Origin: Streptomyces sp. NA02950
GTDB lineage: Bacteria > Actinomycetota > Actinomycetes > Streptomycetales > Streptomycetaceae
Assembly: GCF_013364155.1 (NCBI RefSeq)
Contig: NZ_CP054916.1
Coordinates: forward strand, 930,001 to 994,000
Length of the DNA: 64,000 nt
Direction: 5' to 3'
Below the pieces are notes generated by a model. It did no database searches. It worked only from the letters and a program-made list of their open reading frames with translations, and had not been told where the DNA came from. A program made the position numbers and the translations under genes. Below, in pieces: positions 21,551-28,836 of the stretch. Numbering within the stretch: the stretch's first letter is position 1; each line of letters begins with the position of its first letter.

Positions 21551-22126
21551 ATGAGCACCGACGAAGCCTTCGACGCCGCCTATCGCGAGCACTACTGGGC
21601 GGTCAGCCGCTTCGTGGCACGGCGTCTCGACGACCGGACGGTGGATGTCGAGGAGGTGGTCGCCGAGGTCTTCGCGGTGGCCTGGCGGCGCCGTGGTGAA
21701 CTGCCCGAAAGCCCCCTGCCGTGGCTGTACGGGGTGGCCCGGCACACTCTGGCCAACACCGTACGCGGCCGGGGTCGTTATCGCAGACTGCTGGCCAAGC
21801 TGGGCCATCACGAGATGACCCGTGGGCAGCGCACGGTGCCGAGCCCCGACGCGGAGCGGCCGGGCTCCTGGGTGCTGGAGGCGCTGGCCCGGCTCGGCGA
21901 GGCCGACCAGGAGGTACTGCGGCTGTCGGCCTGGGAGGAGCTGTCCGTCGAGGAGTTGAGCATCGCGCTGGGGTGCGGCCGGTCGGCGGCGGCCATGCGG
22001 CTGCACCGGGCGCGGCGGCGGCTGCGGACAGAGATCGATCGGCTGCGGCGGAGCGACCCGGTCGCACAGGGGTGCGCGGGCGGGACGGCGGGCAGGACGG
22101 CGAGCGACAAGGACGGACGGCCATGA
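21551..22126 (+). CDS. ECF-type RNA polymerase sigma factor
   Basis: 191 residues from ATG 21551. Region 2 is visible (FDAAYREHYWAVSRFVARRLDDRTVDVEEVVAEVFAVAWRRRGELP, then WLYGVARHTLANTVRGRGR). Region 4 follows (RLGEADQEVLRLSAWEELSVEELSIALGCGRSAAAMRLHRARRRLRTEI). The next gene overlaps by ATGA and encodes a single-pass membrane protein in the position of an anti-sigma factor. It is divergent from ctaD, with an identical leader element, so autoregulation together with ctaD is plausible. The start has no ribosome site. Confidence 0.9.
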   Translation: MSTDEAFDAAYREHYWAVSRFVARRLDDRTVDVEEVVAEVFAVAWRRRGELPESPLPWLYGVARHTLANTVRGRGRYRRLLAKLGHHEMTRGQRTVPSPDAERPGSWVLEALARLGEADQEVLRLSAWEELSVEELSIALGCGRSAAAMRLHRARRRLRTEIDRLRRSDPVAQGCAGGTAGRTASDKDGRP

Positions 22127-23109
22127 CCGATGAACTGGAACTCCTGCGCGGCGCCGACCCCGTGTCCGCGGAGACCGGGCCCTGGCGGGACCGTCCGCTG
22201 GACGCCCGGGCCGAACTGCTGCTGACGCGGCTGCCCGCCCGGGAGCGGCGGCGCCGTACCGTCCGGCGTACGGTGCTCGCCGTCGCGGGCGCGGCGGCGG
22301 CCACCGCCGTCGCCCTCGCACTGACCGTCTCGGGCGGCGGCTCCACCCCCGCGGTGGCCGTGCCCCGCCCGCTGGTGGCGCACGCCTCCCGTGCCGACGT
22401 ACCGCTGGCGGAGATCGCCCGGCGGGCGCGCGCGGCGGCCGAGGCCGCCCCGGGCAGGAGTGTGCGGGGCAGCCATGTGCAGACCTGGTCGATGGGGATG
22501 GAGACGGGCAAGGGCGCGCGGCCGCCGGTGACGACGCCCGTGGAGTCGCTGACCACGTGGAACGCGGACGGCAGCGGCACCCTGCTCCAGGTGGCCACCG
22601 ATCCGCGCCACCCGGGCCGTCCGGTCATCGACGGCGGTCCGCCGCCGCGTACCGTCCACGACGGCAAGGTGCTGAACCGGGAGCACTATCCGAAGGGCAC
22701 CTACGGAGCCAACCAGGAATACGTCGAGGCCCCTCCGGCCGGTGTTTCCGAGCTGCGCGCCTATCTCGCCGCGTGGCTGCCCGGGGCGGACAAGGACCCG
22801 GTGTCGCTGCTCTCGGCCATCGAGTCGTTCCAGACGGTGTGGACACCGGGCCCGCGCCAGATCGCGGACATCGCCACCCTGCTGTCGCGGCTGGAGGGGC
22901 GGATGCACCCGGCGGGCCGGGTCACCGACCGGCTGGGGCGGGAGGGGCAGGGGTTCCGGATGTCCGGCATCAACGGCGGCCGGTATCTGGTCGTCCTGGA
23001 CCCGGACGACGGACGGCTGCTGGACCTCGAGCTGACGGCCACCCGGGCCGAACCCGACTTCCAGCTCAAGGCGGGCTCGGTGATGTCGTACACGGCCTGG
23101 CGGGGCTGA
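22123..23109 (+). CDS. CU044_5270-type single-pass membrane protein, candidate anti-sigma partner
   Basis: 328 residues, ATG overlapping the sigma stop. A ~60-residue cytoplasmic N-terminus (LLTRLPARERRRRTVRR) leads into one TM helix (TVLAVAGAAAATAVALALTV). A ~240-residue extracytoplasmic domain with Trp-rich early beta strands (HVQTWSMGMETGKG) follows, ending in GINGGRYLVVLDPDDGRLLDLELT. I recall this layout as the CU044_5270 family found next to ECF sigma genes in actinobacteria. No zinc HxxxCxxC anti-sigma motif is present, so any anti-sigma activity would differ from RsrA-type proteins. Confidence 0.75.
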   Translation: MTDELELLRGADPVSAETGPWRDRPLDARAELLLTRLPARERRRRTVRRTVLAVAGAAAATAVALALTVSGGGSTPAVAVPRPLVAHASRADVPLAEIARRARAAAEAAPGRSVRGSHVQTWSMGMETGKGARPPVTTPVESLTTWNADGSGTLLQVATDPRHPGRPVIDGGPPPRTVHDGKVLNREHYPKGTYGANQEYVEAPPAGVSELRAYLAAWLPGADKDPVSLLSAIESFQTVWTPGPRQIADIATLLSRLEGRMHPAGRVTDRLGREGQGFRMSGINGGRYLVVLDPDDGRLLDLELTATRAEPDFQLKAGSVMSYTAWRG

Positions 23110-23143
23110 TCCGCACCCGGCTATGCACCGGGCGCGGCCGGGG

Positions 23144-23932
23144 TCAGCTGCCGTCCGGCTGGCAGTGCGGGCACCAGGCGCTGGTGCGTCCCGCGATCCG
23201 GCCGCGGCGCAGCGGACGGCCGCAGCGCGGGCAGTGCGGATCGGGGTCGTCGCGGTGGCCGGTGAGCCAGCCGGACCGGGCGGGCACCTGCCCCGCCCGT
23301 ACGGAGGTGCGCAGCACCTGGCGCATCGCGGTGTGCAGCCGTCGGCGCTCGTCCGGGTCCAGCGCGGCAGCGCGGTGTCTGGGGTGGATCCGGGCCCGCC
23401 ACAGGATCTCGTCACCGAGCAGATTGCCGAGTCCGGCGACGACGGACTGGTCGATCAGGGTGGCCTTGACGCTGCCGCGCCGGTCCGCCAGCCGTTCGTC
23501 GAGTCCGGCCCGGTCCAGGGTGAGGGCGTCGGGCCCCTGGGGGCCGAGGACGCGGTCGATGTCGGCGTCGGTCGCTGCGAGCCAGATGCCGCGCAGCTTG
23601 CGCTGGTCCTCGTAGCCGAGGCGGTGGCCGTCGTCGAGGGTGAGGGCGACCCGCTCGAACCGGCCGGGCGCTGCGTCGCCCTCGGCGCAGACGAGCCGTC
23701 CGGTCATCCCGAAGTGCAGCAGCAGCGTGGGTCCGTCGGTGGGGGCGATCAGCCACTTGCCGTGCCGCCGGGGCGCGGCGAAGCGGCGGCCCTCCAGCTC
23801 GCGCCGCAGCCGCCCCGGGGCGACGTCGTGCAGCACACCCGGGTCGGCCACGTCGACGCGCTCGACGCGGCGGTCCTGTGCGCAGGAGGCCAGCGTGTGC
23901 CGGAACCCCTCGACATCGGGCAGCTCGGGCAT
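23144..23932 (-). CDS. Fpg/Nei-family DNA glycosylase (Nei2-like)
   Basis: 262 residues beginning MPELPDVEGFRHTL, with catalytic Pro2/Glu3. The H2TH region is seen (DQSVVAGLGNLLGDEILWRARIHPRHRAA), and a C-terminal zinc finger has CPRCGRPL...RTSAWCPHC. These enzymes excise oxidised bases and nick the strand. It lies 57 bp after the nucleotidyltransferase stop on the same strand and may be the last gene of that operon. A second, distinct Fpg/Nei paralogue is at 56028-56894. Confidence 0.9.
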   Translation of the reverse strand: MPELPDVEGFRHTLASCAQDRRVERVDVADPGVLHDVAPGRLRRELEGRRFAAPRRHGKWLIAPTDGPTLLLHFGMTGRLVCAEGDAAPGRFERVALTLDDGHRLGYEDQRKLRGIWLAATDADIDRVLGPQGPDALTLDRAGLDERLADRRGSVKATLIDQSVVAGLGNLLGDEILWRARIHPRHRAAALDPDERRRLHTAMRQVLRTSVRAGQVPARSGWLTGHRDDPDPHCPRCGRPLRRGRIAGRTSAWCPHCQPDGS

Positions 23933-23989
23933 AGCGCCAGACTACGATCGGGCTCCGCCGTCCGCATGTGCGCGCCCGGGGGACGCAGG

Positions 23990-25309
23990 TCAGCCCAGCT
24001 CGTCCAGGGCACGGGCCCACCACTCGGTACGGCCCTGCCACAGGCGTCCGTTCCGGCTCCGCTCCACGACGGACCGCAGGGCCTCCTCCGTCCCGAGGGT
24101 CTCGCGGCCCGCGATCTCCCGCACGATGACGGCCGTGGCCAGCAGCCCGTGCCAGCCGCCCGACGCCAGATGGCCGAGGGCGGACAGAAGGTCGGACGGG
24201 GCGTCCCGGCGGGTGGACTCCACCAGGGGGCGCAGCCAGCGGGCCCAGCGGTCGTAGCCGCTCTCGCCGGGCGGTTCGGCCTCCGCGAGGAACGGTGCCA
24301 GCGCCGCGGCGAGCCGCTCCACATAGCCGTCCGGGGCGTCCGGCGCCCAGGGGTACTCCGCGGTGAAGTGCTCCCAGCCGGCCTCCACTTCCGCTCCCGC
24401 CATCGGCAGCCACCAGGAACCGGCCGGGCGCAGTGCGTCGACACCGGTGAGCACACAGGTGTCCCGCATCAGGTCGTAGGTGAGCGTGGTGTGCTCGGCC
24501 AGCAGCACCGCGTCGTAGAGGTCCTTGCCCTGGGGATAGGCGTCGCTGACGATCCACAGCAGCTTCCAGGCCAGCGAGAGTTCGGGGGTGGCCGCGAGGA
24601 GGCGGCAGCCGGGACCGGCGCCGAGGGGTGGCAGCGCGGTGCGGACGGGCGGTGCGGGAAGCACCTCCTCGAAGACGAGGTCGAGCTGGACGGTGCCGCC
24701 GGGGGTGCCCGGTGCCGTCCAGGGCAGCAGCATCCGGCGGCCAGCGGCCCGCTCGTAGGTCCAGATGTCCTCGGTCACCCGGCCCGCGGCGTCGATCCGC
24801 ACCGCGCCACCGGCGCGGGCGGCCGCCTCGGCGTCGCGGGCGATCCCGTCGAACAGGTCGGCCGTGCGGGGGTCGGCCATCGCCCAGTCCCGCGGGACGA
24901 CAACGAAGTCCAGGTCCCCCGGATCGCGGGCGGCGTCCCCGAACCAAGTGGCCATCAGCACACTGCCGCGCAGCACCAGATGGTCCGCCCAGGGGCCGTC
25001 GGCGAGCGCGGCGAGCACGGTGTCCAGCACGGTGCGCCGGGCCCGGTGCCAGGCGCGCGCCGACGGCTCGTCGGCGAAGCGCGGCTCACCGGCCCGGAAG
25101 GCGCGGCCGAGCTGTTTCAGTGCCGGGTCGAAGACCGCCGTACTGTTCATCCCCTCCGGGGTCGGCAGCAGGGTGCGCGGAAGGTCGTGCCGGTGGCGCA
25201 CGGAGTCGTCCAGCGGGGTGTGGGGGATCTCGGGAGCGTCGCTGTGGCGCATCGCCTCCCAGGTGGCTTCGGGCTCCCGGGCGGCTTCCGGCTCCCGCGA
25301 CGAGGTCAT
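23990..25309 (-). CDS. AbiEii-like nucleotidyltransferase-fold protein
   Basis: 439 residues from ATG 25309, overlapping the upstream stop (ATGA). The centre holds a minimal nucleotidyltransferase signature: HLVLRGSVLMATWFG (GS motif) followed by RDPGDLDFVVVPRDW (DxD metal site). Further AbiEii/DUF1814-like features include a LAWKLLWIVSDAYPQGKDLYDAVLLAEH region, whose Lys and KD-LYD motif are typical of that family. Relatives transfer nucleotides to tRNA or proteins in toxin-antitoxin and phage-defence systems. No AbiEi-type antitoxin is adjacent; the partner here is a different conserved protein. Confidence 0.75.
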   Translation of the reverse strand: MTSSREPEAAREPEATWEAMRHSDAPEIPHTPLDDSVRHRHDLPRTLLPTPEGMNSTAVFDPALKQLGRAFRAGEPRFADEPSARAWHRARRTVLDTVLAALADGPWADHLVLRGSVLMATWFGDAARDPGDLDFVVVPRDWAMADPRTADLFDGIARDAEAAARAGGAVRIDAAGRVTEDIWTYERAAGRRMLLPWTAPGTPGGTVQLDLVFEEVLPAPPVRTALPPLGAGPGCRLLAATPELSLAWKLLWIVSDAYPQGKDLYDAVLLAEHTTLTYDLMRDTCVLTGVDALRPAGSWWLPMAGAEVEAGWEHFTAEYPWAPDAPDGYVERLAAALAPFLAEAEPPGESGYDRWARWLRPLVESTRRDAPSDLLSALGHLASGGWHGLLATAVIVREIAGRETLGTEEALRSVVERSRNGRLWQGRTEWWARALDELG

Positions 25310-25983
25310 GGTGTGGGCTCCTCGGTGATCCAGCCGTCGTCCAGGCCGAGGTTGGTGTCGTGGAGGACGAACTCCCGTTCCGCCTCGAGAAGTTGGAGCG
25401 CGGCGGTGTGCAGTGTCCCGAGCAGGGCGGACAGCCGCCGCTCGGCGGTGGCACGGCCGACGCCGTGGCACCGCTGGGTGATGAACCGCTCCTGCCGTCC
25501 GTCGTCACGGAACCGGCGGGCGTTCCACGAGACATGGGCGCCGTGCGGTACGGCGAGGCGCTCCAGGGGCGCCCGGTCCTGCTCCGCCGGCAGCAGCAGT
25601 TTGATGTGGTGTTCGAAGTAGCGGCCGGGACCGTGGGCGGCGGCGGCCGTGTCGTCCCGGGGGACACCCGCCGCCCAGGGGGCGGCCTCGGTCTTGATCC
25701 GGACCGGCCGGAAGCCGTCCGCCGCCAGTTCGGCCGCGACCCGGGCCGCGTTCTCGCGCCAGACCGTGGCCGGTCCGTCGCCGCGGAGGTTCAGCATGGG
25801 CTGGGAGGGCGTACGGCCGCGGGCGAGCACGATGTGCGTGAAGCCGAACCCGCGCGCCGCCGCCCAGGCTGCCAGCCGGTCGGTGGCGTGGGGCGGGCAG
25901 GCCACGGTGACATGGGTTTCCAGCGCGCCGTGCACCTCGGGAGGCGCGGATATCGGACCGGGGACGGCGGAAGCGGTGGACAT
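25306..25983 (-). CDS. Conserved protein of unknown function, two His-rich strand motifs
   Basis: 225 residues, not assigned to a named family. It appears to be built of two similar alpha/beta halves. The first has ETHVTVAC (H24, T26) and FTHIVLARGRTPSQPML. The second has RYFEHHIKLLLP and HGAHVSWNARRFRDDGRQERFITQRC. The H-V-T and H-V-S triads at residues ~24 and ~152 faintly recall 2H phosphoesterases, but spacing is wide and this is only a suggestion. It overlaps both neighbours (TGATG with the RNase-like gene, ATGA with the nucleotidyltransferase), implying a tight functional unit. Confidence 0.6.
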   Translation of the reverse strand: MSTASAVPGPISAPPEVHGALETHVTVACPPHATDRLAAWAAARGFGFTHIVLARGRTPSQPMLNLRGDGPATVWRENAARVAAELAADGFRPVRIKTEAAPWAAGVPRDDTAAAAHGPGRYFEHHIKLLLPAEQDRAPLERLAVPHGAHVSWNARRFRDDGRQERFITQRCHGVGRATAERRLSALLGTLHTAALQLLEAEREFVLHDTNLGLDDGWITEEPTP

Positions 25984-26741
25984 CAGGGGGTGGGGACCTC
26001 GGAGAGCGCGGGAGCCGCGCCGCCGAACTCCTCGACCGCCCCCGCGACGATGGCCTCCAGCCGGGTGTGGTGGGCGCCGCGCCAGTAGACGCGCTCACAG
26101 GCGGTGCAGCGGGCGAAGACGTCATAGGTGCGCCGGGTGCCGTGCTCCAGCTGTTCCCGGACCGTCTCCTTGTCGGCGTCCTCCAGCGGCCCGTTGCACG
26201 CGGTACAGCGGGTCCACGGGGCGAGGCGCGGGGTGAACCGGCCGAGTACGTCGCGCAGTTGCTCATCGGGACGGTCGCTGTAGACGTACGCCCCGGCCCA
26301 CAGCTCACGCCTGCGCAGTAGCCCCCGGTCGCGGGAGAGCATCACCCGGCGCTGGGCGGCGGAGAGCGTGGCGAGCGCCGGGTCGCCGATGTCCTCGCTC
26401 TCGTACGCGGCGTCGACACCCAGCAGCCGCAGCCGCCGCGCGAGGGTGCCCAGGTGCACATCGAGCAGGAAGCGCAGCGGGGCGCCCGGCACCCGCTGGG
26501 GCCGGACCACCGGGCGCACCTCGACGGTCTCCCCCGCGCGCGGCACATGCGACACCGGGGTCTCCCGGCCGTCCACGAGCAGTGCGCCGACCTCGGTGAG
26601 CGGGACCCCGACCGACTCGACCACATGCCCGAGGGTGGAGGCTCCGTCGGTGACGAGGGCCGTGCGTCCGCGGCGCCGTTCCGGCACGGCGAAAAACCGC
26701 AGTTCAGGGGCGAGGCTGAGATGGATCTCCGGTCCGTTCAC
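25983..26741 (-). CDS. Mut7-C RNase-domain protein with ubiquitin-like N-terminus
   Basis: 252 residues from GTG 26741. The N-terminal ~85 residues are ubiquitin/ThiS-like (IHLSLAPELRFFAVPERRRG...LLVDGRETPVSHVPRAGETVEVRPV). The Mut7-C PIN-like nuclease follows (PLRFLLDVHLGTLARRLRLLGVDAAYE, then RRVMLSRDRGLLRRR with the acidic residues of the fold), and a C-terminal zinc ribbon ends it (RCTACNGPL and RCTACERVYW). Mut7-C proteins are predicted RNases. It is first in the operon with the unknown protein and the nucleotidyltransferase. Confidence 0.85.
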   Translation of the reverse strand: MNGPEIHLSLAPELRFFAVPERRRGRTALVTDGASTLGHVVESVGVPLTEVGALLVDGRETPVSHVPRAGETVEVRPVVRPQRVPGAPLRFLLDVHLGTLARRLRLLGVDAAYESEDIGDPALATLSAAQRRVMLSRDRGLLRRRELWAGAYVYSDRPDEQLRDVLGRFTPRLAPWTRCTACNGPLEDADKETVREQLEHGTRRTYDVFARCTACERVYWRGAHHTRLEAIVAGAVEEFGGAAPALSEVPTP

Positions 26742-26954
26742 ACCGCCAGCATGCCAGGCGCGGGGCACCGACGCGATCACATTGCCGCCCGGCGCGGACC
26801 GCGCGACGAGCGAGGTCCACTGCTGGCGAGAATCCGTTGCATCATGGCAATCGAGCCACTGCTCATGATCGCGCACCACGCTTAGCGTCGGCGTCGGCAC
26901 CCCGTTCGGGGGCTGTCCGTCCCGTGTCCCCGTGGAGAAGGAAGCGCTACCGCT

Positions 26955-27464
26955 GTGACCACGTTCCTGCTCGCCGTGCATGTGCTGGCCGCGATCATCG
27001 CGGTCGGTCCGGTCACCGTGGCGGCCAGTATGTTCCCCGCCGCCGCCCGCACCGCCCTGTCCGCGCCCGGGGACGTCCGGGCGGCCGCCGTACTGCGGAC
27101 ACTGCACCGGGTGTGCCGGGTCTACGCCGCCGCGGGGGTCGTGGTGCCCGTCTTCGGGCTGGCCACCGCCAGGAGCCTGGGCGTCCTGGGGGACACCTGG
27201 CTGATCGTCTCCATGGTGCTCACCGGGCTCGCCGCGGCCGTGCTCGCCGGGCTGGTGCTGCCCCGCCAGGGCGCGGTGCTCGCCGGGCTGGACAGCGCCA
27301 CGGACACCGACGGCGCCACCTCCCCGGCGCCGGACACCGGAGGCGGTGCGACGGACCGGCGGACCACGGCGCGGCTGGCGATGTACACCGGGATGTTCAA
27401 TCTGCTGTGGGCCGTCGTCACCGTGCTGATGATCGCCCGCCCCGGCTCCACCACCGGGGCGTGA
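26955..27464 (+). CDS. Four-helix membrane protein (DUF2269-like)
   Basis: 169 residues from GTG 26955 with AAGGAAG upstream. Four hydrophobic segments are seen: FLLAVHVLAAIIAVGPVTVAAS, VYAAAGVVVPVFGLA, WLIVSMVLTGLAAAVLAGLVLP and MFNLLWAVVTVLMIA. A ~30-residue Asp/Thr/Gly loop lies before the last helix. The LHRVCRVYAA and HVLAA pattern resembles DUF2269 integral membrane proteins. The next gene overlaps by GTGA. Function unknown. Confidence 0.65.
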   Translation: MTTFLLAVHVLAAIIAVGPVTVAASMFPAAARTALSAPGDVRAAAVLRTLHRVCRVYAAAGVVVPVFGLATARSLGVLGDTWLIVSMVLTGLAAAVLAGLVLPRQGAVLAGLDSATDTDGATSPAPDTGGGATDRRTTARLAMYTGMFNLLWAVVTVLMIARPGSTTGA

Positions 27465-27733
27465 CGGCCGTGGAGCCGTCCACCCGTCCGCTGCGGATCG
27501 CCGCCACCGTCGAACTGGCCTCGCTGATCGTCCTGTTGGCCAACCTGGCCACCGCGCACTGGCCCGCCGTCTCCTCGGCGACGGGACCGGTCCACGGCTG
27601 TGCCTATCTGTTCGTCATCATCGCCGCCGTCCGGCGCCCGGGAACGAGCGGGCAGCTGAAACTGCTCGCCCTGGTCCCGGGCATCGGCGGTCCGCTCGTG
27701 CTGCGCCAGCTCACTTCACCGGCGTGTGGATGA
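27461..27733 (+). CDS. DUF3817-like small membrane protein
   Basis: 90 residues from GTG 27461, overlapping the previous stop. The core LRIAATVELASLIVLLANLATAHWPAVSSATGPVHGCAYLFVIIAAVRRP recalls DUF3817: helix with Glu, then a GPxHG turn and another helix. Two to three membrane helices. Likely co-transcribed with the upstream membrane protein. Its end overlaps the convergent amidohydrolase by 23 bp. Confidence 0.7.
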   Translation: MTAVEPSTRPLRIAATVELASLIVLLANLATAHWPAVSSATGPVHGCAYLFVIIAAVRRPGTSGQLKLLALVPGIGGPLVLRQLTSPACG

Positions 27734-28787
27734 GTGTCTTGGGCGCGACCGCGGCCCGTGACAGCGCGGGCAGCAGCCGGCAGGCGTTGTCCCTGTTGAT
27801 ACCGCGCCGCTGGGTCCCGTTGAGCGCCGGGTCGTTGTCCAGGGCGGGTGCCGTGACATCGGTGACGACACGGGCCGGGGTGGGCGGCCAGTCGCTTCCG
27901 TAGAGGATCCGGGACGCGTCCACGGCGGACAGCAGACTGGGAGTGGACGAGGGGGACATGGGGCCCGCGGTGTCGTAGTAGAAGCGATGCAGGTAGTCAC
28001 GGACCCGGGGCCCCTCGACCTTGGGCGTGAGCTGGTCGCCGAAGGTCTCCAGGCGGCTTGCGAGGTACGGGAGGAACCCGCCGCCGTGCGGAAGGATGAA
28101 GGTGAGGTTCGGGTAGCGGTCCAGCGTCCCGTTCACGATCAGGCTGATGGCGGCACGGGTGGTGTCCATCAGGAAGTCGCACACGAACGGCGGCACCCCC
28201 GGCAGTCCGGCCTCGTCGCCGGGCACCTCCATGGGATGGGTGCTGATGACGGCGGAGCGCTCGTTGAGTTCCGCCAGCAGCGCGTCATGGGACGGATCGC
28301 CGAGGAAGGTCCCGCGGACACTGGTGCGGGTGCTCACCCCGATCGCGCCGAGCTGGTCCATGCCGTACGTCACGGACCAGCGGGACAGCTCCGTGTCGTC
28401 CAGGAAGATCGGAGCGAAGAAGGCGAAGCGCTCGGGGTGGGCGCTGACGAGATCGCCCGCGGACCGCAGCGCGACGCGGGCGCTCTCCTTGCGCAGCGGG
28501 GGCTCCCGCAGCCGTCCCAGCATCGCCACGGTGAGCACACTGGTCCGGATGCCGGCCCGGTCCATCAGGGTGAGCGCGCTGTCGAGGTCCCACTGTGTCC
28601 ACCACGGGAGCTTGCCGCGCTGGACGACTCCCTTGCTCTCCGCCCAGGTGATCCATTCCGGTGCGGTGTAGTGGTGGTGGACGTCCACCCGTGACCGCCG
28701 TGCGTCGTCACCCGGCGGGGGGGCGGAGTGATCCACCGGGACGGCGTCATCGGCGACTGCTGTGTCGGGCGTGTTGAGCGGTGTCAT
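27711..28787 (-). CDS. Amidohydrolase-family decarboxylase (ACMSD/gamma-resorcylate decarboxylase type)
   Basis: 358 residues from ATG 28787 (GAGGAGT just upstream). Metal-site motifs of the ACMSD branch are present: DVHHHYTAPEW (HxH), PNLTFILPHGGGFLPYLASRLE (His) and ILYGSDWPPT (Asp). The family removes CO2 from ring-derived carboxylates or salicylate/resorcylate-like acids without oxidation. The gene lies 49 bp after the aromatic hydroxylase stop on the same strand, so the two likely act in one aromatic catabolic step series. Substrate not determined. Confidence 0.85.
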   Translation of the reverse strand: MTPLNTPDTAVADDAVPVDHSAPPPGDDARRSRVDVHHHYTAPEWITWAESKGVVQRGKLPWWTQWDLDSALTLMDRAGIRTSVLTVAMLGRLREPPLRKESARVALRSAGDLVSAHPERFAFFAPIFLDDTELSRWSVTYGMDQLGAIGVSTRTSVRGTFLGDPSHDALLAELNERSAVISTHPMEVPGDEAGLPGVPPFVCDFLMDTTRAAISLIVNGTLDRYPNLTFILPHGGGFLPYLASRLETFGDQLTPKVEGPRVRDYLHRFYYDTAGPMSPSSTPSLLSAVDASRILYGSDWPPTPARVVTDVTAPALDNDPALNGTQRRGINRDNACRLLPALSRAAVAPKTLIHTPVK

Positions 28788-28836
28788 CGGACTCCTCGGG
28801 AAGGTGGGGGCGAACGGAGCGGTGCCGGACGGCGGT

